From the NCBI RefSeq assembly GCF_001425575.1, contig NZ_LMRD01000006.1, forward strand, positions 64,513 to 128,512: a stretch of DNA of 64,000 bases. Direction: 5' to 3'. Position 1 is the first letter of the stretch, and every line of letters starts with the position of its first letter. The position numbers and the translations under genes were made by a program. The DNA comes from Aurantimonas sp. Leaf443. Its GTDB lineage: Bacteria; Pseudomonadota; Alphaproteobacteria; Rhizobiales; Rhizobiaceae. Of this stretch, positions 9,324-16,847 are shown piece by piece. The notes beneath the pieces were generated by a model, which did not search any database, was not told the DNA's origin, and saw only the letters and a list, made by a program, of their open reading frames with translations.

Positions 9324-9665
9324 GGGCGCGGGCGCCTCGCCGCCCTCCGGCCCGTAGACGATCGCCCAGGCGACGAAGGTCTCGGACGGTTCCGTGACGC
9401 GGTGGGAGCGCCCGGCCCGCACGAAGAAGACGTCGCCGGCCGTCGCCTGCGTCTCCTCGCCGTCGAGCTCGAAGCCGGCCGAGCCGCCGGCGATCACGTA
9501 GAGCGCGTCCTGCGCCAGCGGCGCGGTCGGCGTCCCCGTCTGCGGCGTGACGAGTTCGACCGCCATCGAACCGTGGGCGAGGGCCTGGCGCGGCGGCGTC
9601 TCGGCGCCGGGGCGAAGGCCGGCCGAGACGATCTGCGGAAGGAGCGTTTCGAGCGAGATCTTCAT
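9291..9665 (-). CDS. Cupin-domain protein
   Basis: A 124-residue single-domain cupin. The conserved barrel is visible from about residue 28 to 100: a first motif around HGSMAVELVTP and a second motif, GDVFFVRAGRSHRVTEPSE, with a histidine in the usual metal position. Only part of the canonical His/Glu set is recognisable, so metal binding is uncertain. The ATG at 9665 has a strong GGAGG site. No signal peptide. The role is unknown; small cupins of this type often bind a sugar or act in detoxification. The 3' end overlaps the AbrB-family gene by 33 bases. Confidence 0.8.
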   Translation of the reverse strand: MKISLETLLPQIVSAGLRPGAETPPRQALAHGSMAVELVTPQTGTPTAPLAQDALYVIAGGSAGFELDGEETQATAGDVFFVRAGRSHRVTEPSETFVAWAIVYGPEGGEAPAPSPSVFADVDA

Positions 9666-9782
9666 CGGTGTCGGCCTCCGGCGGATGATGCCCGGGCCTG
9701 CCGCAGGACGGCGCGCCGGGCGATGTCGGACGACAAGCCGCAAGGCCCCCGCAGCGTTCCATCGCCGCGCCGGAACGAGGAC

Positions 9783-9811
9783 GGGGCCGCGCGATGGTCT
9801 CGCGCGGCCCC
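9783..9811 (-). terminator. 12-bp perfect hairpin after hemA
   Basis: A perfect inverted repeat (GGGGCCGCGCGA, a 5-base loop, TCGCGCGGCCCC) begins 33 bases after the hemA stop codon. It probably ends or stabilises the hemA transcript. No clear U-tract follows on the minus strand, so it is not a textbook intrinsic terminator. Confidence 0.5.
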
Positions 9812-9844
9812 GACGAAGAGGAGACGGTTCGATGCGAGGCCGCG

Positions 9845-11125
9845 TCAGCCGCCGGCCTGCGCCACCACGAGGGGCGTCGCCATGCTGGCCCGCTCGTCCT
9901 GTGCGGGGCGCTGCGAGGCGAAGGGGATGCCGACGGCCCGGAAGGTCTCGACCAGCGCGTCGCGCAGCGTCTCGATCAAGGCGTCGCCATGCAGCGGCGT
10001 CGGCGTGATGCGCAGCCGCTCGGTGCCGCGCGGCACGGTCGGGTAGTTGATCGGCTGGATATAGATGCCGTGGCGCTCCAGGAGGCGGTCGCTCGCCTTC
10101 TTGCAGAGGTCGGCGTCGCCGACGAGGAGGGGCACGATATGCGTCTGCGACGGCATGACCGGCAGGTCGGCGTCGGCGAAGACCGCCTTGGCGCGCGCGG
10201 CCTGGCGCTGCTGGCCGTCGCGCTCGGCCTGGCTTTCCTTCAGATGGCGGATCGAGGCGGTGGCGGCGGCCGCGAGCGCCGGCGGCAGGGCCGTGGTGAA
10301 GATGAAGCCCGGCGCGTAGGAGCGCACGGCATCGACCATCGCCCTGGTGCCGGCGATGTAGCCGCCGAGGACGCCATAGGCCTTGGCGAGCGTGCCCTCG
10401 ATCACGTCGAGCCGCGCGGCCAGCCCCTCGCGCTCGCAGATGCCGCCGCCGCGCGGCCCGTACATGCCCACGGCATGGACCTCGTCGATATAGGTCATGG
10501 CGTTGTATTTCTCGGCGAGCGCCACGATCTCGGCGATCGGCGCGATGTCGCCGTCCATCGAATAGACGCTCTCGAAGACGACGAGCTTCGGCCGGTCGGG
10601 CGCGGCGGCCTTCAGGAGCTCTTCCAGATGCGCCACGTCGTTGTGGCGGAAGATCTGCTTCTTGGCGCCCGACTTGCGCACGCCCTCGATCATCGAGGCG
10701 TGGTTCAGCTCGTCCGAGATGATGAGGCAGTCCGGCAGGAGCTTGGCGATCGTGGAGATCGAGGCCTCGTTGGAGACGAAGCCGGAGGTGAAGACGAGGG
10801 CGGCCTCCTTGCCGTGCAGGTCGGCGAGCTCGCGCTCCAGCTCGACCAGCGGATGATTGGTGCCCGAGATGTTGCGCGTGCCGCCGGCGCCCGTGCCCAT
10901 GCCGCGCGCGGTCTGCGTCATCGCGGCGACGACGCTCTCGTGCTGGCCCATGCCGAGATAGTCGTTGGAACACCAGACGGTGATCTCGCGCGAGCCGCCG
11001 TCGTGGCGCCAGAGGGCCTTCGGGAACTGGCCGGCGATGCGTTCCAGATCGGCGAAGACGCGGTAGCGCTTCTCGGCATGGAGCGCCTCGATGGCGGATT
11101 CGAAATGGCCCTGATAGTCGATCAT
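9845..11125 (-). CDS. hemA: 5-aminolevulinate synthase
   Basis: A 426-residue PLP enzyme that condenses glycine with succinyl-CoA to give 5-aminolevulinate, the first step of the C4 (Shemin) heme pathway used by alphaproteobacteria. Typical features are the N-terminal [12 protein letters not shown], the glycine-rich [14 protein letters not shown], the [11 protein letters not shown] and [12 protein letters not shown] segments, and the PLP lysine in [13 protein letters not shown]. Length is normal. It works upstream of hemH, found about 46 kb away in this window; the succinyl-CoA it uses is also the product of the propionate operon at 22-28 kb. It appears monocistronic, closed by the hairpin at 9783-9811. 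Confidence 0.98.
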   Translation of the reverse strand: MIDYQGHFESAIEALHAEKRYRVFADLERIAGQFPKALWRHDGGSREITVWCSNDYLGMGQHESVVAAMTQTARGMGTGAGGTRNISGTNHPLVELERELADLHGKEAALVFTSGFVSNEASISTIAKLLPDCLIISDELNHASMIEGVRKSGAKKQIFRHNDVAHLEELLKAAAPDRPKLVVFESVYSMDGDIAPIAEIVALAEKYNAMTYIDEVHAVGMYGPRGGGICEREGLAARLDVIEGTLAKAYGVLGGYIAGTRAMVDAVRSYAPGFIFTTALPPALAAAATASIRHLKESQAERDGQQRQAARAKAVFADADLPVMPSQTHIVPLLVGDADLCKKASDRLLERHGIYIQPINYPTVPRGTERLRITPTPLHGDALIETLRDALVETFRAVGIPFASQRPAQDERASMATPLVVAQAGG

Positions 11126-11333
11126 CCGATACTCCTTGTCGGAGCCGTTCTAGGGAAGCGCCCTTCGCGCGTCCACGGCTCCGCCCGGCTTTGCGGCGTC
11201 GCGCCCGCACGCTGTGCCGGTGGGCACGCGCGGGCGAGGGGAACCTTCGAGCGGTTCGGCTCCCGGCTCCGATATGGGAACGACCTTCGCACGAAACAGT
11301 GGAACGGTTCCAGCCTGCGACGAGACCGCGCGC

Positions 11334-11543
11334 CTATCCGGGGATGGGATGCGCCTGCCGCCGCGGGCCTTGCCCGTCCGGAGCCGGACCCTCGGCACTG
11401 TCGCCTTCGCCCTCCGTCGCGGCTTCGCCCGCCGCTGCGCCCTCGCCGTCGCCGGCGCGCCGTCCGCGCGCCTGTTCGCGGCGCCGCTTCAGGTTCTCGC
11501 GCAGCTGCGCTTCCAGGCGTTCCTGTCGCGTCGGCTTGGCCAT
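11334..11543 (-). CDS. Small conserved rhizobial protein, basic N-terminus
   Basis: A 69-residue protein starting MAKPTRQERLEAQLRENLKRR, a highly charged helix I recognise from many small Hyphomicrobiales proteins, followed by a low-complexity Gly/Ala/Glu-rich tail. Function is unknown. The conserved helix supports a real gene despite its size; the tail is variable. It starts at ATG 11543, about 50 bases from the stop of the convergently placed neighbour region, and has no membrane segment. Confidence 0.65.
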   Translation of the reverse strand: MAKPTRQERLEAQLRENLKRRREQARGRRAGDGEGAAAGEAATEGEGDSAEGPAPDGQGPRRQAHPIPG

Positions 11544-11595
11544 GGCGTCCCGCTTGCGTTGGATGCGGCAGAGCTACGGGGCGCTGCCCGGCGCG

Positions 11596-12522
11596 TCAAC
11601 GGGCCGGGCGGGCGGGCGTCCCGCGCGCCAGATCGGCCAGGCGCCCCGGCGTGTCTGGCTCCGGCCGCCAGCCGAGCGCGCGTGCCGCGGCCGAAGGATC
11701 GACGGCGAAGGGCGCCGTCAGCGTGGCGAGTGCCCGGTCGCGGCCGGACAGACGCGCGGCCCAGCGCAGAAGACCGGACGGGGCGGGAAGGAGGCCGGGC
11801 GTGCGCGAGCGTCCGGCGCGCGCGGCCGCGACGATCTGCGCGGGCGTCACCGGCGCGGCGTCGGCGAGAAGGAAGGTCCCGGCCGGCGCCTGCGGATCGA
11901 TCGCCCGCAGGATCGCGGCCGCCAGGGCCTGAACCGAGAGCAGGCTGCGCGGGGCGCCGAAGCCGTGAAGCGGCAGGGGAAGGGGAGATGCGGCGAGCTT
12001 CAGGAGGAGCGCCGTCGTGCCGCGCCCGCCCGGCCCGTAGACGGGCACCGGCCGCAGGATCGTGACGGCGAGCCGGGTGCGCGCCGCGATCTCGCCGAGC
12101 GCCGTCTCGCCCTTCAGCTTGGAGGCGGCATAGGGGCTCTGGGGGGCGAGCGGCGAGCCCTCGGTGACGGCGTCGCCCGTCGCGTGGACATTGGCCGTGG
12201 AGAGGAAGACGAAACGGGGCACGCCGTGCAGCACGGCGCGTTCGGCGAGCGCCGCGGTGTCCGCCGCGTTGGCACGGTCGAGCGACGCGGCGTCCGCACC
12301 GGGGCCGCCGCGCGAGGGGTTGAGGGCGGCCAGATGCAGCACGGCGTCCAGCCCGTCCGGCCAGGGCTCGTCGGGGCCGAGGCGCGGCAGCCGGGCCGGC
12401 GCGGAGGCCGGCACGGCCGCGTCGCGGCGCAGGAGCGCGAAGACCTCGTGGCCGGCGGCCTCGAGCCCGGGCAGGAGATGGCCGGCGACGAAGCCGCTGG
12501 TGCCGGTGACGAGAATGCGCAT
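11596..12522 (-). CDS. NAD-dependent epimerase/dehydratase (extended SDR)
   Basis: A 308-residue extended short-chain dehydrogenase. It begins MRILVTGTSGFVAGHLLPGL (Rossmann TGxxGxxG), has the LHLAALNPSRGG segment, the catalytic serine/threonine region FLSTANVHATG and the YAASK active-site Tyr/Lys. Such enzymes act on nucleotide sugars as epimerases, dehydratases or reductases. The ATG at 12522 follows a GGAGG site. It is divergent from a phosphoglycosyl transferase, the classic pairing in surface-glycan loci where the SDR supplies the sugar nucleotide. The exact substrate is unknown. Confidence 0.88.
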   Translation of the reverse strand: MRILVTGTSGFVAGHLLPGLEAAGHEVFALLRRDAAVPASAPARLPRLGPDEPWPDGLDAVLHLAALNPSRGGPGADAASLDRANAADTAALAERAVLHGVPRFVFLSTANVHATGDAVTEGSPLAPQSPYAASKLKGETALGEIAARTRLAVTILRPVPVYGPGGRGTTALLLKLAASPLPLPLHGFGAPRSLLSVQALAAAILRAIDPQAPAGTFLLADAAPVTPAQIVAAARAGRSRTPGLLPAPSGLLRWAARLSGRDRALATLTAPFAVDPSAAARALGWRPEPDTPGRLADLARGTPARPAR

Positions 12523-12616
12523 GGCCGGTCGTCCTCCTGCCGTGTTCGTCGGAACGCTCGCCCCTCGGGCCGCCGAGCCATCCCACAACGGCGCGCGCCG
12601 TGCTACCCGCAGGAGC

Positions 12617-13171
12617 ATGAAACGGATCTTCGACCTTCTCGCCAGCCTCGCGGGCCTCGTGGCGCTCGGCTGGCTGATCGTGCTTCTCGTGGTGCTGGTG
12701 CGGCGCGGCAGCGAGGGGCCCGGCCTCTTCGCCCAGCCGCGCGTCGGGCGCGGCGGCTCGGTCTTCATCTGCTACAAGCTGCGCACCATGCACAGCGCGA
12801 CGCTCTCGGCCCCCTCGCACGAGACGCCGGCGAGCGCGGTGACGCCGCTCGGGGCGAAGCTCCGGCACTGGAAGCTCGACGAGCTGCCGCAGCTGTGGAA
12901 CGTGCTGAAGGGGGAGATGAGCCTCGTCGGGCCGCGCCCCTGCCTGCCGACGCAGACCGTGCTCGTGGAGGAGCGCCGCGCGCGCGGCGTCGATCGCGTG
13001 CGGCCGGGCATCACGGGCCTGGCGCAGGTGCAGGGGATCGATATGTCCGACCCGGTGCGGCTGGCCGAGGAGGACGCGCGCTACGTCGCCACGCGCAGCT
13101 TTCTCGGCGATCTCGGGCTGATCCTGCGCACGGTCACCGGCGGGGGAAGCGGCGACCGCGTGAAGGTCTGA
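12617..13171 (+). CDS. Small monotopic phosphoglycosyl transferase (sugar transferase)
   Basis: A 184-residue bacterial sugar transferase of the PglC/WcaJ type: one N-terminal membrane helix (LLASLAGLVALGWLIVLLVV), then FICYKLRTMH, the catalytic Asp-Glu pair in KLDELPQLWNVLKGEMSLVGPRP, and PGITGLAQVQG. The family moves a sugar-1-phosphate from a nucleotide sugar to undecaprenyl phosphate, starting glycan assembly at the inner membrane. The ATG at 12617 has its GGAG only one base away, poorly spaced for a ribosome site. It probably works with the divergent SDR gene; no other glycan genes lie nearby. Confidence 0.88.
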   Translation: MKRIFDLLASLAGLVALGWLIVLLVVLVRRGSEGPGLFAQPRVGRGGSVFICYKLRTMHSATLSAPSHETPASAVTPLGAKLRHWKLDELPQLWNVLKGEMSLVGPRPCLPTQTVLVEERRARGVDRVRPGITGLAQVQGIDMSDPVRLAEEDARYVATRSFLGDLGLILRTVTGGGSGDRVKV

Positions 13172-13254
13172 CCCCGGCGCCGGGTCCGTCCGCGCCGGTT
13201 CGGGGCCGCGCTCGCCCGCGGCCTCTCGTCCATGCCTATCCAAAGCGCTGAACA

Positions 13255-13266
13255 GGTTCTAGAACC
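13255..13266. promoter_or_regulatory. 12-bp perfect palindrome upstream of the SAF oxidoreductase
   Basis: GGTTCTAGAACC is self-complementary and lies 78 bases before the ATG at 13345, in the only gap between two plus-strand genes. Its position fits an operator, but no regulator is encoded next to it. Confidence 0.35.
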
Positions 13267-13344
13267 GTCGCCTGATTCACAAGGACAGGCCGCGCCGGCT
13301 CGACGCCGGCGCCTCGGCCGAGTCTCCAGCGGGACGACGTGTCG

Positions 13345-14676
13345 ATGATCGAGCGCATCGGTTTTGCGACCGAACTGGCCGCCCATGCCGAACGGCACGG
13401 GCCGGTGACGATCGGCCTTGCCGGAGCCGGGCAGATGGGCACCGACATCGTCGTGCAGGCGGCGCTGATGCAGGGCCTGCGCGTCGGCGCCATTGCGGCC
13501 GGCAGCCCCCGGCGCCCGATGGAGGCGGTGGCCATGGCCGGCCATTCGCACGACCACGGCGTGCTCGCCTCCAGCCCCCAGGCGGTCGACGCGGCCATCG
13601 AGGCCGGGCGCATCGCGGTGACCGACGACCTGGCAGTCCTGTGCGCGGCGGGACGCATCGACGTGATCGTGGACGCCACGGGCAGCCCGGAGGCGGGGGC
13701 CTTCCTCGCCATGGAGGCGATCCGCAACGGCAAGCATATCGTGATGCTGAACGTGGAGGCCGACATCACGATCGGCCGCCTTCTCGCCCGCAAGGCGCGC
13801 GAGGCGGGCGTCGTCTATACCGGCTCGGCCGGCGACGAGCCGGCCGCGACGCTGGAACTCGTCGCCTTCGCGCAGTCGCTCGGCATGGAGGTGATCTCGG
13901 CCGGCAAGGGCAAGAACAATCCGCTGCGCCACGACGCCGTGCCCGCCGAATACGAGGCGGAGGCGGCGGCGCGCAACATGAACGCGCGCATGCTGGTGGA
14001 GTTCGTCGACGGCTCCAAGACCATGGTGGAGATGACGGCCATCGCCAACTGCACGGGGCTGACGCCGGACGTGCCGGGCATGCACGGGCCGGAGGCGACG
14101 CTCGACAATCTCGCGCAGGTCCTGTGCGCGGCCGAGGACGGCGGCATCCTGTCGCGCGCGGGCTGCGTCGACTTCACCATCGGCAAGGGCGTGGCGCCCG
14201 GCGTCTTCTGCATCGTCAAGCCGCGCCATCCGCGCGCCATCGAGCGCATGGCCGATCTGAAGGTCGGTCCCGGCCCCTGCTTCGCGCTGGTGCGCCCCTT
14301 CCACCTGACGAGCCTCGAGACGCCGCTCTCGGCGGCCCGCGCCGTGCTGCACCGGCGGCCGGACATGGTGCCGCTCGACCGGCCCGTCGCCGAATGTGGC
14401 GCGGTGGCCAAGCGCGACCTGAAGCGCGGCGAGCGGCTCGGGCGCATCGGCGAGGCGGAGTATCGGGGCTTTGCGATGACGGCGCCGGACGCGGTCTCGC
14501 GCCAGGCGCTGCCGATCGGCCTCGTGGAACGGGCGAAGGTCCTGCGCCCCATCGCCAAGGGCGAACTCCTCACGCGCGCCAACTGCGCGCCCGACGAGAA
14601 CCTCCTCGTCACGCGCCTGCGCGACGAACTCGACCGGGCCGATCGCGGGCTCGGCGCCGAAGCGGTGCCGGCCTGA
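13345..14676 (+). CDS. DXR-like (DRL)/homoserine-dehydrogenase-like oxidoreductase with SAF domain
   Basis: A 443-residue protein with an N-terminal NAD(P)-binding fold (IGLAGAGQMGTDIVVQA), a homoserine-dehydrogenase-like middle (VIVDATGSPEAG; SAGKGKNNPLR) and a C-terminal SAF domain (about 345-425; VAKRDLKRGERLGRIGE and VLRPIAKGELLT). This layout defines the family that includes DRL of Brucella, an alternative 1-deoxyxylulose-5-phosphate reductoisomerase of the MEP isoprenoid pathway. The family is broad and most members are uncharacterised, so DXR activity is a hypothesis. I chose ATG 13345; a GTG at 13339 is the alternative. The stop overlaps the next gene. Confidence 0.75.
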   Translation: MIERIGFATELAAHAERHGPVTIGLAGAGQMGTDIVVQAALMQGLRVGAIAAGSPRRPMEAVAMAGHSHDHGVLASSPQAVDAAIEAGRIAVTDDLAVLCAAGRIDVIVDATGSPEAGAFLAMEAIRNGKHIVMLNVEADITIGRLLARKAREAGVVYTGSAGDEPAATLELVAFAQSLGMEVISAGKGKNNPLRHDAVPAEYEAEAAARNMNARMLVEFVDGSKTMVEMTAIANCTGLTPDVPGMHGPEATLDNLAQVLCAAEDGGILSRAGCVDFTIGKGVAPGVFCIVKPRHPRAIERMADLKVGPGPCFALVRPFHLTSLETPLSAARAVLHRRPDMVPLDRPVAECGAVAKRDLKRGERLGRIGEAEYRGFAMTAPDAVSRQALPIGLVERAKVLRPIAKGELLTRANCAPDENLLVTRLRDELDRADRGLGAEAVPA

Positions 14677-15389
14677 CCGCGCCCCTTCGGGACGGGCGCG
14701 AGGGCCCAGGCCTTCGGCTCGTCAGCTTCAACTGTCACGGATCGATCGGCGCCGACCGGCGCTGCGATCCCGGCCGCATCCTTTCGGTGATCGAGCGCCT
14801 GTCGCCGGACATCCTGGCGCTGCAGGAGGTGGACGGGCGCAGTCATCTCGGCCGGCGCGCCGGCGCCTTCGAGTTCTTCCTCGACGCTCTCGGCGGCCAT
14901 GTCGCGCAGGCGCGCACCGTGCCGCGGCCGGGCCGCGACCACGGGCATCTCCTCTGGTCGCGCTTTCCGCTGGAGGAGGTCGTCGTGCACGTCCTTCCCG
15001 GGCCGGGCCTCGAGCGGCGCGCGGCGATCGAGGCGGTGGTCGCGGGCCCGCACGGACCCTTGCGCGTCATCGCCGTGCATCTCGGGCTGATTCCACGCGC
15101 CCGCGCCAACCAGTCGGCCTTTCTCGCCGCGCGCATGGCGGAGAGCGCCGAGCCCGTGGCGGTGACGGGCGACTTCAACGACTGGCGCCTGTCCGGCTCG
15201 GTGCATCGGCGTCTCGCGCCGCTGTCGGGGGAGAGCCTGACGCCGCCGAGCTTTCCGGCCCGCCGTCCGATCCTGCGCTTCGACCGCCTCTATCTTCGCG
15301 GCGCCGTGCGGCTCGTGCGCGGCCATGTCGACGCAGAGGCGCGCGCCTCCGACCATCGCCCGCTCGTGGCGGATCTCGACCTGTCCTGA
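14673..15389 (+). CDS. Endonuclease/exonuclease/phosphatase (EEP) family protein
   Basis: About 238 residues of an EEP-fold phosphodiesterase with all catalytic landmarks: Asn in LVSFNCHG, Glu in LALQEVDGR, GDFNDW, and the terminal SDHRPLVADL. Such enzymes cleave phosphodiesters in nucleic acids, lipids or nucleotides; the substrate is unknown and no signal peptide is visible. The start is a problem: no ATG, GTG or TTG in this frame lies close ahead of the first strand. The CTG at 14673, which overlaps the preceding TGA stop, is the best candidate and would imply coupling; the nearest in-frame ATG is about 280 bases upstream, deep inside the previous gene. Confidence 0.8.
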   Translation: MTAPLRDGREGPGLRLVSFNCHGSIGADRRCDPGRILSVIERLSPDILALQEVDGRSHLGRRAGAFEFFLDALGGHVAQARTVPRPGRDHGHLLWSRFPLEEVVVHVLPGPGLERRAAIEAVVAGPHGPLRVIAVHLGLIPRARANQSAFLAARMAESAEPVAVTGDFNDWRLSGSVHRRLAPLSGESLTPPSFPARRPILRFDRLYLRGAVRLVRGHVDAEARASDHRPLVADLDLS

Positions 15390-15399
15390 CGCGGGGTCG

Positions 15400-15870
15400 T
15401 CAGAAGATCTCGCGCGGATTGGTCGCCCGGATCGCGCGCCGCAGACCCTGCGCCAGGACGGTGCGCTCCGCCTCGCCGAGCTCGCCGAGCGCGTGGGCGA
15501 GGGATTTCAGCGGATCGCGGCGCAGGGCCTGGCGGCCGGCATCGGTGAGCGCCAGTCCCTCGGCGCGGCCCCGGCCGACCGTGCCGGCCTTGGCGAGAAA
15601 GCCCTTCTCGATCAGCGTGCGCACGCTGCGCGCCACGGCGCCGGCGGCAAGGCCCTGGTGGCGGGCGACGTCGATGGCGGTGTTGCGGCCGGGCGGCGCC
15701 GAGGCGACGTAGCGCAGCGCCGCCCATTGCGCGGGAAAGAGCTGGAAGGCGTGGCCCTGCGAATGGAGGCGGCGCGACAGCTGCTCGGCCAGCGCCGCCA
15801 GATCCGCCCCGTCGGGAACGCGCTCGCCGCCCTCCGGCAGATCCGCGGAAGCCGCCGCTTTCGGCTCCAC
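15400..15870 (-). CDS. MarR-type winged-helix regulator
   Basis: A 156-residue MarR-family DNA-binding protein: N-terminal dimer helix (LAALAEQLSRRLHSQGHAF), then FPAQWAALRYVASAP, the recognition region HQGLAAGAVARSVRTLIEKG and the wing with LTDAGRQALR. It starts at a GTG (15870) two bases after the stop of the methyltransferase gene, so the pair is an operon with the regulator second. MarR proteins usually repress a neighbouring gene and release it on binding a small aromatic ligand; autoregulation of this operon is the simplest guess. Confidence 0.8.
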   Translation of the reverse strand: MEPKAAASADLPEGGERVPDGADLAALAEQLSRRLHSQGHAFQLFPAQWAALRYVASAPPGRNTAIDVARHQGLAAGAVARSVRTLIEKGFLAKAGTVGRGRAEGLALTDAGRQALRRDPLKSLAHALGELGEAERTVLAQGLRRAIRATNPREIF

Positions 15871-15872
15871 CC

Positions 15873-16589
15873 TTAAGGCCGGCGCAGCCAGTAGATGCGC
15901 AAGGGCTGCACGAGAACGTGCGCGCCGCCCTCCTGCACGGCGTTGCGCTCGAACAGCGCCGCCACCTCCGCGCGCTTCTCCCGCGCGAGGGCCGCCCGCG
16001 CCGGGTCGACGGCGACGACGCGGTCGAGAAAGGCGTCGAGATCGGCGAAACGCTCGCGCCGCTCGTAGACGACATTGCCGCGCAGCGTGAAGAGCGAGGC
16101 GCGCAGCGCGTCGGCGACCGCCACGGCCGCCGCGTGGCGCACCTCGGTCTCGTCGTCGATGGGGCGGACGGTCTCGAATTGCGGGCCCTCGGCCAGCGGC
16201 TCGACGACGAAGACCGTGCCGCCCGACACCGTGACGCGAGCCGCCTCCCTCAGCGCCGCCTCCATCGCCGCCACCGGCACGTGGTGCAGCGAATTGACGA
16301 AGATCGCCGCGTCGAAGCTCTCGTCGGCGTAAGGCAGCTTCTCGGCGACCGCGGCGTCGAAGGTCAGGTCCGGCGCCGTCTCGCGGGCGGCGCGGATTGC
16401 CGCCTCGCCCGGCTCGACGCCGCGCGTGGCAAAGCCCCGGTCGGCGAGCGAGCGCGAAAGCGCGCCGCGCCCGCAGCCGATGTCGAGGACGCTGGTCGCC
16501 CCTTCCATGTGCAGGGCCTCGGCCAGGACCGTGGCGGTATCGCCGGCGGCGAAGGCCCGCGACAGGGCGTCCGGGGGCGTCATGTGCAT
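15873..16589 (-). CDS. Class I SAM-dependent methyltransferase
   Basis: A 238-residue methyltransferase. Motif I is VLDIGCGRGALSRSL (residues about 34-48), the acidic motif II lies in RGVEPGEAAIRAA, and the SFDAAIFVNSLHHVP segment is typical of UbiE-like small-molecule methyltransferases. Substrate unknown. The ATG at 16589 has a perfect GGAGG site; an upstream in-frame ATG at 16649 is unlikely. It is co-transcribed with the MarR gene that follows 2 bases later and is divergent from the ethanolamine genes. Confidence 0.87.
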   Translation of the reverse strand: MHMTPPDALSRAFAAGDTATVLAEALHMEGATSVLDIGCGRGALSRSLADRGFATRGVEPGEAAIRAARETAPDLTFDAAVAEKLPYADESFDAAIFVNSLHHVPVAAMEAALREAARVTVSGGTVFVVEPLAEGPQFETVRPIDDETEVRHAAAVAVADALRASLFTLRGNVVYERRERFADLDAFLDRVVAVDPARAALAREKRAEVAALFERNAVQEGGAHVLVQPLRIYWLRRP

Positions 16590-16737
16590 CGTCGTTCCTC
16601 CCTCGCGAAGCGGACCCATGCTCGATGCCGCCCGTTCCGGGCCGACCATAGCGGAAGCGCGGGGCCCGCGTCAGCGCCCGATCGCACGAAGACCGGTATG
16701 GCGGTCGCGGAGACCTCGGCCTGCCTTCGAATTGAGC

Positions 16738-16771
16738 TATGCGGACGGGCGATAGAAAAATATGCGGACGG
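16738..16771. repeat. Two direct copies of TATGCGGACGG upstream of eutB
   Basis: TATGCGGACGG occurs at 16738-16748 and again at 16761-16771, a 23-base period in the AT-richer part of the eutB leader. The spacing of about two helical turns fits a tandem activator site, but this may be chance. Confidence 0.3.
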
Positions 16772-16847
16772 CGCGCGTTTACGACTTCGCAAGGCTTCGC
16801 CCCGGGTGCACACTGCCGGCCGCAAGCCACAGGAGACTGCAGCCCGG

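Noticed and set aside
12164..12616. N-terminal extension of the sugar transferase back to 12164
   Set aside because: The extra residues overlap the divergent epimerase gene, are low-complexity, and precede the membrane helix with which the small family starts.
13250..13265. Possible alphaproteobacterial LexA box (GAAC-N7-GAAC) near the palindrome
   Set aside because: The two GAAC units are 8 bases apart, not 7, and the palindrome explains the sequence better.
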